From positions 1 to 11,655 of the forward strand of contig JAFQKE010000008.1 in the NCBI GenBank assembly GCA_017397065.1: a DNA stretch of 11,655 bases, written 5' to 3'. Shown in pieces: positions 1 through 6,970 of the stretch; the first letter of the stretch is position 1; every line of letters begins with the position of its first letter. Source of the DNA: Clostridia bacterium. Lineage in GTDB: Bacteria; Bacillota_A; Clostridia; Oscillospirales; Acutalibacteraceae. The notes below the pieces were generated by a model, which worked only from the letters and a program-made list of their open reading frames with translations, had not been told where the DNA came from and made no database searches. The translations under genes were made by a program, and so were the position numbers.

Positions 1-738
1 ACCTACAATAAATACCTTGTCAAGTTTCTCTGAAATTGATTCAATTTTAACTACATCTTCATTTTGCTTTTTTAAGGCCTCAGCTATAACTTGCGGTAAT
101 TCCTTACTTGAAATAAATTTACATTTTCTCTTTCCGGATTTGTTCTCAAAGGTTTTTACAACCCTTGTAGACGAGCCTACAAGACCGCATTTGCTTATAT
201 CGGCACCTATATCTTCTGCGTACCATACTTCAATCTCACCAAGTTTTGACATTATACTTGGAAGTTGTAAATTGTTAATACGCTCAATAGTCAAAAGCGC
301 GGGCAAGGACACGGTTTCAGTACCCTTATCACGGGTAGTACAGGTTATACTTTCGCCAATTTCATCAATACTCATAACGTTGGTTATAAGGCTTGTGCCC
401 GCGAGTACCGAAAGCATTGGTCCCGTTTGTGCAGTATCTCCTACAAGTGTCTGCCTGCCGCAGAAAATAAGGTCAGGATTTAACTTCTTAACTGCAAGAG
501 ACAAAGTATAAGCGGTAGCTATTGTATCTGCTCCTGCAAAGGCTTTATCGGATAACAAAATGGCTTTTTTGGCGCCCAAACGGGTAAGACTTAGCAAAAA
601 ATCCTTAGCCGAAAGAGGACCCATACTAAGCAAAGTGACCTCTGCGCCCTTTATTTTTAACGCTTCTTCATAGGCTGAAGCATCAAAGGGATTAATTTCA
701 CCGTCAAGCCCTTGACGGATACAAACGAGTATTTTCAT
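1..738 (-). CDS. etfB: Electron transfer flavoprotein beta subunit, 3' end cut by the window edge
   Basis: The reading frame starts at ATG 738-736 and stays open for 246 codons to the window edge. ETF beta proteins are usually about 250-265 residues, so only the tail is missing. It begins MKILVCIRQ, typical of the family. Residues 93-107 carry the nucleotide-binding stretch CGRQTLVGDTAQTGP, residues 136-150 correspond to the ETF-beta signature region ending SLPALLT, and a later GLVGSSTRVVKTF segment matches the GLxGSPTxV block of clostridial ETF beta. ETF is a heterodimer that takes electrons from flavin dehydrogenases, and in anaerobes it can bifurcate them to ferredoxin and NAD. The etfA partner is expected just beyond position 1. 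The start codon shares one base with the stop of the FGGY kinase (TAATG), which suggests translational coupling, and a GGAG lies upstream. Co-transcription with a flavin oxidase and an Fe-S protein suggests it accepts their electrons. Whether it bifurcates cannot be read from this subunit alone. Confidence 0.93.
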   Translation of the reverse strand, partial: MKILVCIRQGLDGEINPFDASAYEEALKIKGAEVTLLSMGPLSAKDFLLSLTRLGAKKAILLSDKAFAGADTIATAYTLSLAVKKLNPDLIFCGRQTLVGDTAQTGPMLSVLAGTSLITNVMSIDEIGESITCTTRDKGTETVSLPALLTIERINNLQLPSIMSKLGEIEVWYAEDIGADISKCGLVGSSTRVVKTFENKSGKRKCKFISSKELPQVIAEALKKQNEDVVKIESISEKLDKVFIVG

Positions 739-2210
739 TAGCCTCTCTCCTGATAAATGGGTGCTAAAGCATCATGTATCTTTTTATAGGTTTCAAAAAC
801 CTTGCGGTATTCAGGTGTATTATCACTGTTTGGATATGTAATATCAACCTCTTTTACGCACTTTTCTACTGCATCCTCGGCATCCTTAAACACACCTACC
901 GCAATACCTGCAAGCATAGCAGAGCCTAAGGAAGAATCACTGCTCTCGGTAGTTTTCAGAGCTATTCCCAAAGCGTCAGCAATCATCTGTCGCCAAAGCT
1001 TACCCTTAGTGCCACCGCCTATGGCAGTAGCAACAGTGTTATATGGTATATTAAGTGAATCAAGGTAAAGCTTACTGTCAAGAAGCGAGTATGCAACACC
1101 CTCTAAAACAGCGCGTGTGAAATGAGCCTTTGTATGAGTTGCACGAACTCCTGTAAAGCTACCGCAAAGAGTGGGGTCGGCATATGGAGTCAGCTCACCA
1201 TTTAAATACGGGTGAAAAATAAGCCCTTCACAGCCTATGGGAAGCTTTGCGGCATCACTATCTAGTTCCTTATAATCGCCCCCAAAGGTATCTCTGTACC
1301 AGCGGTATGAGGCGGCGCAGGATTTTGTGGCAGTACCCGGGTACCAAAGACCCTTTGCTATGTGTGAATAGTTTACAAGATGTCTGTCCGGATATGGTTT
1401 ATCGGTAATAACGCAAATTCTGCCCGCCGTTGCAAGCTTAACAGTAACATCACCCTTATTTACCGCACCCGAAGCAAAAACCTCCATAACGGTATCGGTA
1501 GTGCCGCATATAACGGGCGTACCGATTTTAAGTCCTGTGGCTTTAGCCGCATCCAAAGTAACCTCGCCTATAATATCGGTAGGGCTGACGATTTTGGGTA
1601 ACATATCAATGGTTATACCCGCTAATTTACAAAGCTCTTCATCCCACTGCATTTTGTTGCAGTCAAAAAGCATACTGCCCTCAGCCTCAATATAATCGGT
1701 ACAATAAACACCTGTTAAATAGTACCTTATGTAGTCTTTTTCAAAGAAAATGTATTTTGTTTTGGAAAAAATTTGAGGCTCATTTTCCTTTAACCATATA
1801 AGCTGAGGCAAGGTCCATATAGTATCAGGCTTGTGAAAGCTCTTTTTAAATATTTCGTCGCCAAGTTCTTCACGCAGCTTATCCGCCTGCTTTTTGGAGC
1901 GGGAATCTGTCCAATGAATTGCATTTCTAAGCGGTTTAAACTCACTATCACACACAAGTGAGGTGTGAGTTGCCGAATCTATGGCAACAGCCAAAATATC
2001 AGAAGAATTTATACCGCTTTTTGAAAGCAAAGTATTTGTGTTATCGCAGAGCGCATTTATCCAGTCCTTTGGATTTTGCTCACACGCTTTAGCCTCAGGG
2101 TAAAGGGTAGGATATTCAACGGTGTTTTCTGCAATTATATTGCCGTTTGTATCAATAAGCGTGGCCTTAGAGGCTCCACCACCGAAATCTATTCCCAAAA
2201 GATATTTCAT
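738..2210 (-). CDS. FGGY-family carbohydrate kinase (xylulokinase-like)
   Basis: This 490-residue protein has the normal length and domain order of FGGY kinases, which transfer phosphate from ATP to a sugar or polyol. The N-terminal actin-like domain begins LLGIDFGGGASKATLID (residues 4-20, first phosphate loop). WTDSRS at 100-105 matches the substrate-side W-x-D-x-R motif. CGTTD at 235-239 supplies the likely catalytic base D239. The C-terminal domain has GELTPYADP at 338-346, FTGVRATHT at 352-360, and the ATP-binding IGGGTKGKLWRQMIADALG at 397-415. The start ATG at 2210 has an AAAGGA about 10 nt upstream and lies 16 nt after the ManA-like gene. The stop overlaps the etfB start by one base. 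The best general match is xylulokinase, but family members phosphorylate xylulose, ribulose, fuculose, gluconate, glycerol and others. An isomerase of the fucose/arabinose fold in the same operon makes a ketose the likeliest substrate; this is an inference. Confidence 0.9.
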   Translation of the reverse strand: MKYLLGIDFGGGASKATLIDTNGNIIAENTVEYPTLYPEAKACEQNPKDWINALCDNTNTLLSKSGINSSDILAVAIDSATHTSLVCDSEFKPLRNAIHWTDSRSKKQADKLREELGDEIFKKSFHKPDTIWTLPQLIWLKENEPQIFSKTKYIFFEKDYIRYYLTGVYCTDYIEAEGSMLFDCNKMQWDEELCKLAGITIDMLPKIVSPTDIIGEVTLDAAKATGLKIGTPVICGTTDTVMEVFASGAVNKGDVTVKLATAGRICVITDKPYPDRHLVNYSHIAKGLWYPGTATKSCAASYRWYRDTFGGDYKELDSDAAKLPIGCEGLIFHPYLNGELTPYADPTLCGSFTGVRATHTKAHFTRAVLEGVAYSLLDSKLYLDSLNIPYNTVATAIGGGTKGKLWRQMIADALGIALKTTESSDSSLGSAMLAGIAVGVFKDAEDAVEKCVKEVDITYPNSDNTPEYRKVFETYKKIHDALAPIYQERG

Positions 2211-2226
2211 AAACTAAAAATCCTTT

Positions 2227-3258
2227 CTAAACTGCCGAACACATAACAATATCGGCATTGCCTTCAAATTTAAGCTCGCCGCTATCAGCACCGATGAAAA
2301 AGCTTTGACCCTTTTTAAAGTTAAACTCTTCACCTTCACATTTTAACACACATTCACCACTTGTTACAACACAAACCGAATAAATATCGCCTAAATTTAA
2401 AGTTGCTTCCCCACTTACCCTTAAATTACTAAGAGAAAATTTGTTGGTGAGAGAATCATCCACCACTTTTGAAAGGGTGTTGTTTTCAAAGAGCGATTTT
2501 CTATAATAGAGTTTTCGGGTTTCTTCCTCGGTTAAGCCATTATATATAAAGCAGTCGAACATCTTGTCCCAGCCTAAGCCGCCGTGAAGCTTGGCATCCG
2601 AAAGGGTTCTGCCCGAAGGGGTTACTCTTTCGGGAATTACCATTAAATCGCTTGGCTCTTGCAGTTCAATCATAAAGCAGCCCTCGCCGATTGCGTGTGG
2701 TACACCGCCGTCTACAAACCATAAATCCCCCTTTTTAACGGGGAAACGGTGCAGCGAGTTGAGCATACCCTCCACATCTTGATTTTCAAATAAAGCTTTC
2801 CATTTTTCTTCTGTTATACCCTCCTTAAAGCCTAAGTAAACCGAGGCTTCGGGGGTTGTATCTAAAAAGTACCAACACTCTGTTTTGCCAAAGGGGGAGG
2901 CAAAATGCTCCATTGCAAAATCCACCGTAGGATGGCACTGAATAACCAGCCGCTCGGCAGAATCCAAAAGCTTAACCAGTATAGAGGATTTTCCGCCGTA
3001 CTTATTAGTTAGCCTTTTACCAAAAACCGCCTCAGGGTTTTTATCTATTATGCTTTTAAAAACCTCACCGTTTTCAAGAATACTTAGTCCCTCATTCGGG
3101 ATAGGCTCATAATCGGGATTAAATGCGGTTACAACAGAAGCCAACCAATCCTCCGGCCTGTTTCCGTTTTGGGCAACCTCATTGCCCACAAATTTATCAA
3201 TCTGAGCGCCACCCAAGTAGGCTCGTCTTACACGGTTTTCTTTAAAGGAAAATACCAT
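2227..3258 (-). CDS. manA: Class I mannose-6-phosphate isomerase family protein (cupin metalloenzyme)
   Basis: This 343-residue cupin-fold protein belongs to the type I phosphomannose isomerases, which interconvert mannose 6-phosphate and fructose 6-phosphate using Zn. The expected metal ligands are visible as Q107 and H109 (IQCHP), E127 (GKTECWYF) and H188 (VPHAIGEG). GDLWFVDGGVPHA at 177-189 is the characteristic block. The start is taken at ATG 3258-3256 because GGAGAT lies 7 nt upstream. An in-frame ATG at 3273 would overlap that site and has no good site of its own. The gene follows the largest gap in the operon (66 nt), which holds a stem-loop, and precedes the FGGY kinase by 16 nt. The family also contains proteins whose substrate is not mannose 6-phosphate. 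Its position among two kinases and two other isomerases leaves open a role on a pathway-specific sugar phosphate. Confidence 0.85.
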   Translation of the reverse strand: MVFSFKENRVRRAYLGGAQIDKFVGNEVAQNGNRPEDWLASVVTAFNPDYEPIPNEGLSILENGEVFKSIIDKNPEAVFGKRLTNKYGGKSSILVKLLDSAERLVIQCHPTVDFAMEHFASPFGKTECWYFLDTTPEASVYLGFKEGITEEKWKALFENQDVEGMLNSLHRFPVKKGDLWFVDGGVPHAIGEGCFMIELQEPSDLMVIPERVTPSGRTLSDAKLHGGLGWDKMFDCFIYNGLTEEETRKLYYRKSLFENNTLSKVVDDSLTNKFSLSNLRVSGEATLNLGDIYSVCVVTSGECVLKCEGEEFNFKKGQSFFIGADSGELKFEGNADIVMCSAV

Positions 3259-3265
3259 AAAAATT

Positions 3266-3271
3266 ATCTCC
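3266..3271 (-). promoter_or_regulatory. Ribosome binding site that decides the manA start
   Basis: The minus strand reads GGAGAT here, 7 nt before ATG 3258-3256. The alternative in-frame ATG at 3273-3271 overlaps this site, so the shorter protein starting MVFSF is preferred. Confidence 0.7.
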
Positions 3272-3281
3272 ATTTATATGC

Positions 3282-3317
3282 CAAACAGAGATGCATTATT
3301 ATCTACATCTCTGTTTG
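3282..3317 (-). other. Intra-operon stem-loop between iolB and manA
   Basis: CAAACAGAGATG at 3282-3293 is exactly complementary to CATCTCTGTTTG at 3306-3317, giving a 12-bp stem with a 12-nt A/T-rich loop. It fills most of the 66-nt gap between the iolB stop (3325) and the manA start (3258), the only sizeable gap in the operon. On the transcribed minus strand no U-run follows the stem (the next bases are GCATATAAATGG), so it does not look like a canonical intrinsic terminator. An mRNA processing or stability hairpin, or a partial attenuator that sets the manA-kinase-etf ratio, is more likely. The structure is seen directly; the function is inferred. Confidence 0.6.
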
Positions 3318-3324
3318 AACCGGT

Positions 3325-4119
3325 TTATTTATTTTCTATCCAAGCGTGTTCAGGGTCAGAGCTTCTGTTAAAGCCCTGATAATCGCCCGCCATAAGCCAT
3401 AAGAAATAGGTTTGATAGCCGGGGGTTGAAACGGTTGTATGATAACCGTAGGGGAACTCCACAAGCTCATCATTTTTTACTCTGTATGCCTCGTCGATTT
3501 CGCCGTCAGCAGTATAAAGGCACTGAACGGCAAAGCCCTGTTTTGGGTCAAAAAGGAAGTAATAAATCTCCTCTGCTATGCACTCGGTAGGCATATTGTC
3601 CTCATCGTGCTTATGGGGCGGAAAGCCTGCCCAGTTACCCTCGGTGCAATAACATTCACCAATTGTAAGAATTTTGGCATTGGAATTACCGTCAATAACA
3701 AAGCTGGTTTCCCTTTGATAAGGCTGTTCGCCCAAAACCTTTAACACAGTATGCTCTGCGCGAAGCACCTGAGGCTCGGTCTTTTCGGCTACGGGAGTAC
3801 CGCAAACGGCTATTTTAATGTGGTCAATAGCCTCAATTTCAAGCTCCTGTTCACGAGGCATATAAAAGCTTTCTGCCTTGCGATTTTCAAAAACATTTGC
3901 ACGATTACCAACATTTTCATAAACCTCACCGTTTACAAAAACATTGCAGTGACCCTCCAACATAATAAATGCGAACTCTTTATCCTCGGTATTAAAGGGG
4001 ATTTTTTCGCCCTTTTCAAGCTCAATAATTCCAAATTCCAATTTTTTAAGACTACACTCACCTATTTTGCAGATGGGTGTATATCCGTTTTTGGGAGTAT
4101 AAGTTTTTTTAAAGTTCAT
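3325..4119 (-). CDS. iolB: 5-deoxy-glucuronate isomerase (IolB/KduI family)
   Basis: This 264-residue bicupin matches IolB in length (about 270) and in its key blocks. IolB converts 5-deoxy-D-glucuronate to 2-deoxy-5-keto-D-gluconate in inositol catabolism. The C-terminal cupin has GFPPHKHDED (metal ligands H169 and H171), EEIYYFLFDP (E183 or E184), and FPYGYHTTVSTPGYQTYFLW (H227), all strongly IolB-like. The start is set at ATG 4119 because AAAGGAGA lies 6 nt upstream; an ATG at 4125 would abut that site. The first 11 nt overlap the end of the PfkB kinase gene, suggesting translational coupling. In classic iol operons IolB hands its product to IolC and IolJ, and homologues of both are directly upstream here. 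No IolG, IolE or IolD is in the window, so the source of its substrate is unknown. The family also includes KduI (4-deoxy-5-ketouronate isomerase), but the motifs favour IolB. Confidence 0.88.
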   Translation of the reverse strand: MNFKKTYTPKNGYTPICKIGECSLKKLEFGIIELEKGEKIPFNTEDKEFAFIMLEGHCNVFVNGEVYENVGNRANVFENRKAESFYMPREQELEIEAIDHIKIAVCGTPVAEKTEPQVLRAEHTVLKVLGEQPYQRETSFVIDGNSNAKILTIGECYCTEGNWAGFPPHKHDEDNMPTECIAEEIYYFLFDPKQGFAVQCLYTADGEIDEAYRVKNDELVEFPYGYHTTVSTPGYQTYFLWLMAGDYQGFNRSSDPEHAWIENK

Positions 4120-5020
4120 AACCATTCTCCTTTAGGTATTTTTTTACTGTTTCAAAATCGGGTACGCTTTCTCTGGCACCCACGCCCATACATTTTATTG
4201 CCGATACAGCGCTGGAAAAATGACAGCATTTTTCAAAGTCATAGCCCTTGATTATTGCCGCCGCAAAAGCACCGTGGAACACATCGCCCGAGCCGTTGGA
4301 ATCTACAACCTTGGCGGGATAAATGGGATATTCTATAAAATTTTCACCGTTAAAAAGTATGCCGCCTTTTTTACCTCTGGTTATAACAACAACCTCGGGA
4401 TTATAGGTTTCATATAGCTTTTTGGCGGCATCCTCTACGGTTTTTGCGCCTGTGTGACCAAGAGCAAATTCCTCGGACGGAATCATAATATCGGTATGCT
4501 TTAAAAGCCTTTCTACCCCTTCATAAAGTCCGCCACAGTCATAAAGCACCCTTGTACCGTTTTGCTTTGCGATTTTTGCCGCTTCTACCGCGGCATCCAT
4601 CTCATTGCCGTCCACCATTAAAATTTCGGCATTTTTTACGGCGTTTTTTTGCTCATCATTAAGCTCTAACGGTGGCAAATCACCCTTATCAAAAACGCAG
4701 GTGCGAGTGGTGGTATCCTCTGCGAGCCATAACACCGATGCAAAGGAGCGGTAGCCTGATTTTACTTCTGTAAAACCTACATCAACGCCGTATTTTATAA
4801 AATCCTCTTTTAAAAATCTGCCGCCGTTATCGTCCGATAAAACTCCGATATATGCCGTATCTACACCCAACTTACTTGCCGCAACAAGTCCCGTTGCAAC
4901 AGGTCCGCCGCCTGCAGTTTTTGAGGAAAACGCCCGCATTTTGGTATCCTCCTTGGGGAAGGAGGGTACGGTGTAAAGGGTATCAAAAACATTAGCGCCG
5001 ATTCCTACTATTCTTGCCAT
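4109..5020 (-). CDS. PfkB/ribokinase-family sugar kinase (possible 5-dehydro-2-deoxygluconokinase)
   Basis: This 303-residue protein is a PfkB/ribokinase-fold kinase. The sugar-binding glycines are GGGP at 37-40, followed by VATGLVAASKLG. The anion-hole and catalytic motif DSNGSGDVFHG lies at 240-250, with D246 as the expected base. This variant has Gly-Ser-Gly-Asp where most members have Gly-Ala-Gly-Asp. NVFDTLYTVPSFP near the N-terminus matches the usual D-x-x-x-x-(V/P) start of the fold. It sits between an IolJ-like aldolase (4 nt gap) and iolB (11 nt overlap), so an IolC role (phosphorylating 2-deoxy-5-keto-gluconate) is the best contextual guess. The protein is shorter than typical IolC (about 320-340), and nothing in it is diagnostic for that substrate. 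Fructokinase, 2-keto-3-deoxygluconate kinase or another ketose kinase activity is also possible, so no symbol is given. Confidence 0.85.
   Translation of the reverse strand: MARIVGIGANVFDTLYTVPSFPKEDTKMRAFSSKTAGGGPVATGLVAASKLGVDTAYIGVLSDDNGGRFLKEDFIKYGVDVGFTEVKSGYRSFASVLWLAEDTTTRTCVFDKGDLPPLELNDEQKNAVKNAEILMVDGNEMDAAVEAAKIAKQNGTRVLYDCGGLYEGVERLLKHTDIMIPSEEFALGHTGAKTVEDAAKKLYETYNPEVVVITRGKKGGILFNGENFIEYPIYPAKVVDSNGSGDVFHGAFAAAIIKGYDFEKCCHFSSAVSAIKCMGVGARESVPDFETVKKYLKENGYEL
4126..4133 (-). promoter_or_regulatory. Ribosome binding site of iolB, inside the end of the kinase gene
   Basis: The minus strand reads AAAGGAGA here, 6 nt before ATG 4119. It lies inside the last codons of the upstream kinase gene and decides for the second of two nearby in-frame ATGs. 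Confidence 0.7.
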
Positions 5021-5024
5021 AATT

Positions 5025-5864
5025 TTAAGCCTTTCCGTTTGCGCCTACAAGGTGAATTTTTTCAAGCGCTAATTTTTCAACTGTTTCAATAGGCTTCTTC
5101 ATAAATAAATCAATTGCCAAACTGCGATTGGGATCATCCAAGGTTTCCTTTGTGCCGTCTGCAAAGGCACAGCAAACATCGGTACCGATGTTCATTTTAC
5201 GAACACCCGCCTTTATTGCCGCCTTTACCTGCTCATCGGGAATACCTGAACCGCCGTGAAGAACAAGGGGAATACCGCCTGTTGCCTTGCGGATTGCCTT
5301 TACCCTTTCAATATCAAGGCAGGGAGTTTTTTTGTAATGACCGTGAGCATTACCAATAAGCACAGCAAGGCAGGTAACACCCGTTTCCTTAACAAATTTT
5401 GCGGCTTCATCGGGGTCGGTAAATTCATCCATAGCATCATCATTAACGCTACCAACATGACCAATTTCACCCTCAATGCCTACATCAATAGACTTGCACA
5501 TATCAACGATTTTTTTAGTTTCAGCAATGTTTTTCTCTAAGGGATAAACCGAGCCATCCAGCATAATACCGGTGCATCCCCAACGCAGTGCGCGGGTTAC
5601 CTCCCACTCGGATGGACCGTGGTCAAGGTGAAAACAAATGGGAACACTTGCACGGTTTGCCGCCGCAACGATGGAGGGGCAGATGTAAAATCCAACCTCC
5701 TCATTTAAAAGTCTGGGGTAAACCTGAATAATAACGGGAGCCTTTGCCTCCTCAGCGGCATCAATAACACCCATAATGGTTTCGGTGTTATAAACATTAA
5801 ATGCAGGAATACAGTATCCGCCTTTTTCCGCCATACCGATTACGGTTTGTAAATTAACTAGCAT
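5025..5864 (-). CDS. iolJ: Class II fructose-bisphosphate aldolase family protein (IolJ-like)
   Basis: This 279-residue Zn-dependent aldolase matches the family length. The catalytic and metal-binding blocks are all present: FHLDHG at 78-83 (D81 catalytic, H82 metal ligand), LDGSVYPLEKNI at 102-113, EGEIGHVG at 131-138, GNAHGHYK at 171-178 (H174 metal ligand), LHGGSGIPDEQ at 202-212 (H203 metal ligand), and MNIGTD at 224-229 for phosphate binding. Members cleave fructose 1,6-bisphosphate, tagatose 1,6-bisphosphate or, as IolJ, 2-deoxy-5-keto-gluconate 6-phosphate to DHAP and malonate semialdehyde. The close neighbours iolB and a PfkB kinase favour an IolJ-type role; the specificity is inferred. 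The ATG at 5864 has a GGGGGA about 8 nt upstream, and the gene begins 3 nt after the Fe-S protein stops. Confidence 0.88.
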   Translation of the reverse strand: MLVNLQTVIGMAEKGGYCIPAFNVYNTETIMGVIDAAEEAKAPVIIQVYPRLLNEEVGFYICPSIVAAANRASVPICFHLDHGPSEWEVTRALRWGCTGIMLDGSVYPLEKNIAETKKIVDMCKSIDVGIEGEIGHVGSVNDDAMDEFTDPDEAAKFVKETGVTCLAVLIGNAHGHYKKTPCLDIERVKAIRKATGGIPLVLHGGSGIPDEQVKAAIKAGVRKMNIGTDVCCAFADGTKETLDDPNRSLAIDLFMKKPIETVEKLALEKIHLVGANGKA

Positions 5865-5867
5865 TTT

Positions 5868-6953
5868 TTATTCCCCCAGAATTAAATCTTCCAATGACAG
5901 AATTTCGGTTTCCTCAGCCACCGCTTTAAGGGATACATATTCCGAAACTGATGCGGTAACAATTGTCTTTGCGCCAACGCTTGTTGCGTTGAAAATTCTG
6001 CGCTTTGCAACCTTTTTAATGATTTCGGGCATATACTGCGCCATAAGAATATTACCTGCCCAAACGGTTTCCTTGCGGTTGAGAAGCATTTCGCCAAGCA
6101 CAGCGTAGGACATAATAATCTCTCTTGCTTCTTCGGTTTCCTCAAGGTCACGGGAAAGCTGATAGGGGTCTTGGAATACAACGGATTTACCGCTGTTTTT
6201 AGCCTCTAATTTACCTTCCCTTATAAGACCTGCAACAAAGGAGGTATATGTAACAACACTAGCCGAAACCTCTATGCCGTATTCTTTATAGAGCTGTTTA
6301 ATTGCCTTTGCATCGTTGGGGTCATAAACCACAACGGTTTTAAACTCATTAAGAGCCTTTGCTAAGTCAGCCATTTGCTGTTTGGTTTCGTTTGCGGCGC
6401 CAATAAGGAAATCAAGCTGTACACCGCTTGCAGGCTCATTTTCAAGAACTGTAAAATCCACGCCTGCTTTGTCCAGCACCATAGTAGCCTTTAAAGCCTG
6501 CTCGCATGCCATAAACTTAGCGTCAACACCAAGTAAAAGCAGAGTATCTTTTTTATTTGAATGAGCCTTTATAGCCTCGGTTAATTTTTCGCAGGTTTCG
6601 GTTTTGCCGTAAGCATTGCCCGTTTCTAAGCAGTTTGAAACAAGGGTCATAATATAATCGGGAAGCTTGCCCTCTAAAGCGGCTTGAAGTCGGGTTTCCT
6701 TGGTGAACATTACGGGGTCCCAACCGGTAACACAATCGTGTACACAAGCACCGCAGGTGCAGCATTCAAAAATATTATCCATAATCTCCGAAAGGTCAAT
6801 TGCCTCACGGTTTACAAGGGAAATACCAAGTGCTCTTGCTCTTGCTGTATTTCTTTCCTGACCGGTTGCGTTGCCTATAGGACAAATATGGTGACACATC
6901 CAGCAAAAGCGGCAGGAATCAACATGCTGTTTAGATTTTTCTGACATTATCAT
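5868..6953 (-). CDS. Two-[4Fe-4S] ferredoxin-type protein with CCG domains lacking their cysteines (GlcF/GlpC/HdrB-related)
   Basis: This 361-residue soluble protein has two ferredoxin motifs near the N-terminus, C14-x2-C17-x2-C20-x3-C24-P and C64-x2-C67-x2-C70-x3-C74, so it should hold two [4Fe-4S] clusters. The rest follows the GlpC/GlcF/HdrB plan of two CCG domains: DKAGVDFTVLENEP at 161-174 aligns with the region before the first CCG, and VVFQDPYQLSR at 258-268 with the usual HDPCHLGR. The cysteines that define these domains are gone. The first CCG reads ASG (175-177), the second region reads WAG (298-300), and the closing CP-x-C motifs read DPNDA (211-215) and ASVSEY (334-339). The start at ATG 6953 has GGGAGG 9 nt upstream. 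It lies 17 nt after the flavin oxidase gene, the usual partner of such subunits (as in GlcD-GlcF), and with ETF downstream probably carries electrons from FAD onward. No membrane segment is seen. Confidence 0.85.
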   Translation of the reverse strand: MIMSEKSKQHVDSCRFCWMCHHICPIGNATGQERNTARARALGISLVNREAIDLSEIMDNIFECCTCGACVHDCVTGWDPVMFTKETRLQAALEGKLPDYIMTLVSNCLETGNAYGKTETCEKLTEAIKAHSNKKDTLLLLGVDAKFMACEQALKATMVLDKAGVDFTVLENEPASGVQLDFLIGAANETKQQMADLAKALNEFKTVVVYDPNDAKAIKQLYKEYGIEVSASVVTYTSFVAGLIREGKLEAKNSGKSVVFQDPYQLSRDLEETEEAREIIMSYAVLGEMLLNRKETVWAGNILMAQYMPEIIKKVAKRRIFNATSVGAKTIVTASVSEYVSLKAVAEETEILSLEDLILGE

Positions 6954-6970
6954 AGTAACTTACCTCCCTA

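Noticed and set aside
17..511. Plus-strand open frame of 164 codons
   Set aside because: It is antisense to etfB, whose translation matches the family along its whole length; no ribosome site or recognisable domain.
3259..3273. Upstream ATG of the ManA-like gene giving a 348-residue protein
   Set aside because: That ATG overlaps the GGAGAT that serves the ATG at 3258 and has no ribosome site of its own.
3282..3317. Intrinsic terminator ending the operon before manA
   Set aside because: The stem is strong but no U-run follows on the transcribed strand, and downstream genes have no obvious promoter of their own.
5882..6181. Minus-strand open frame of 99 codons inside the Fe-S protein gene
   Set aside because: Alternative frame of a well-supported gene, with low-complexity basic composition and no ribosome site.
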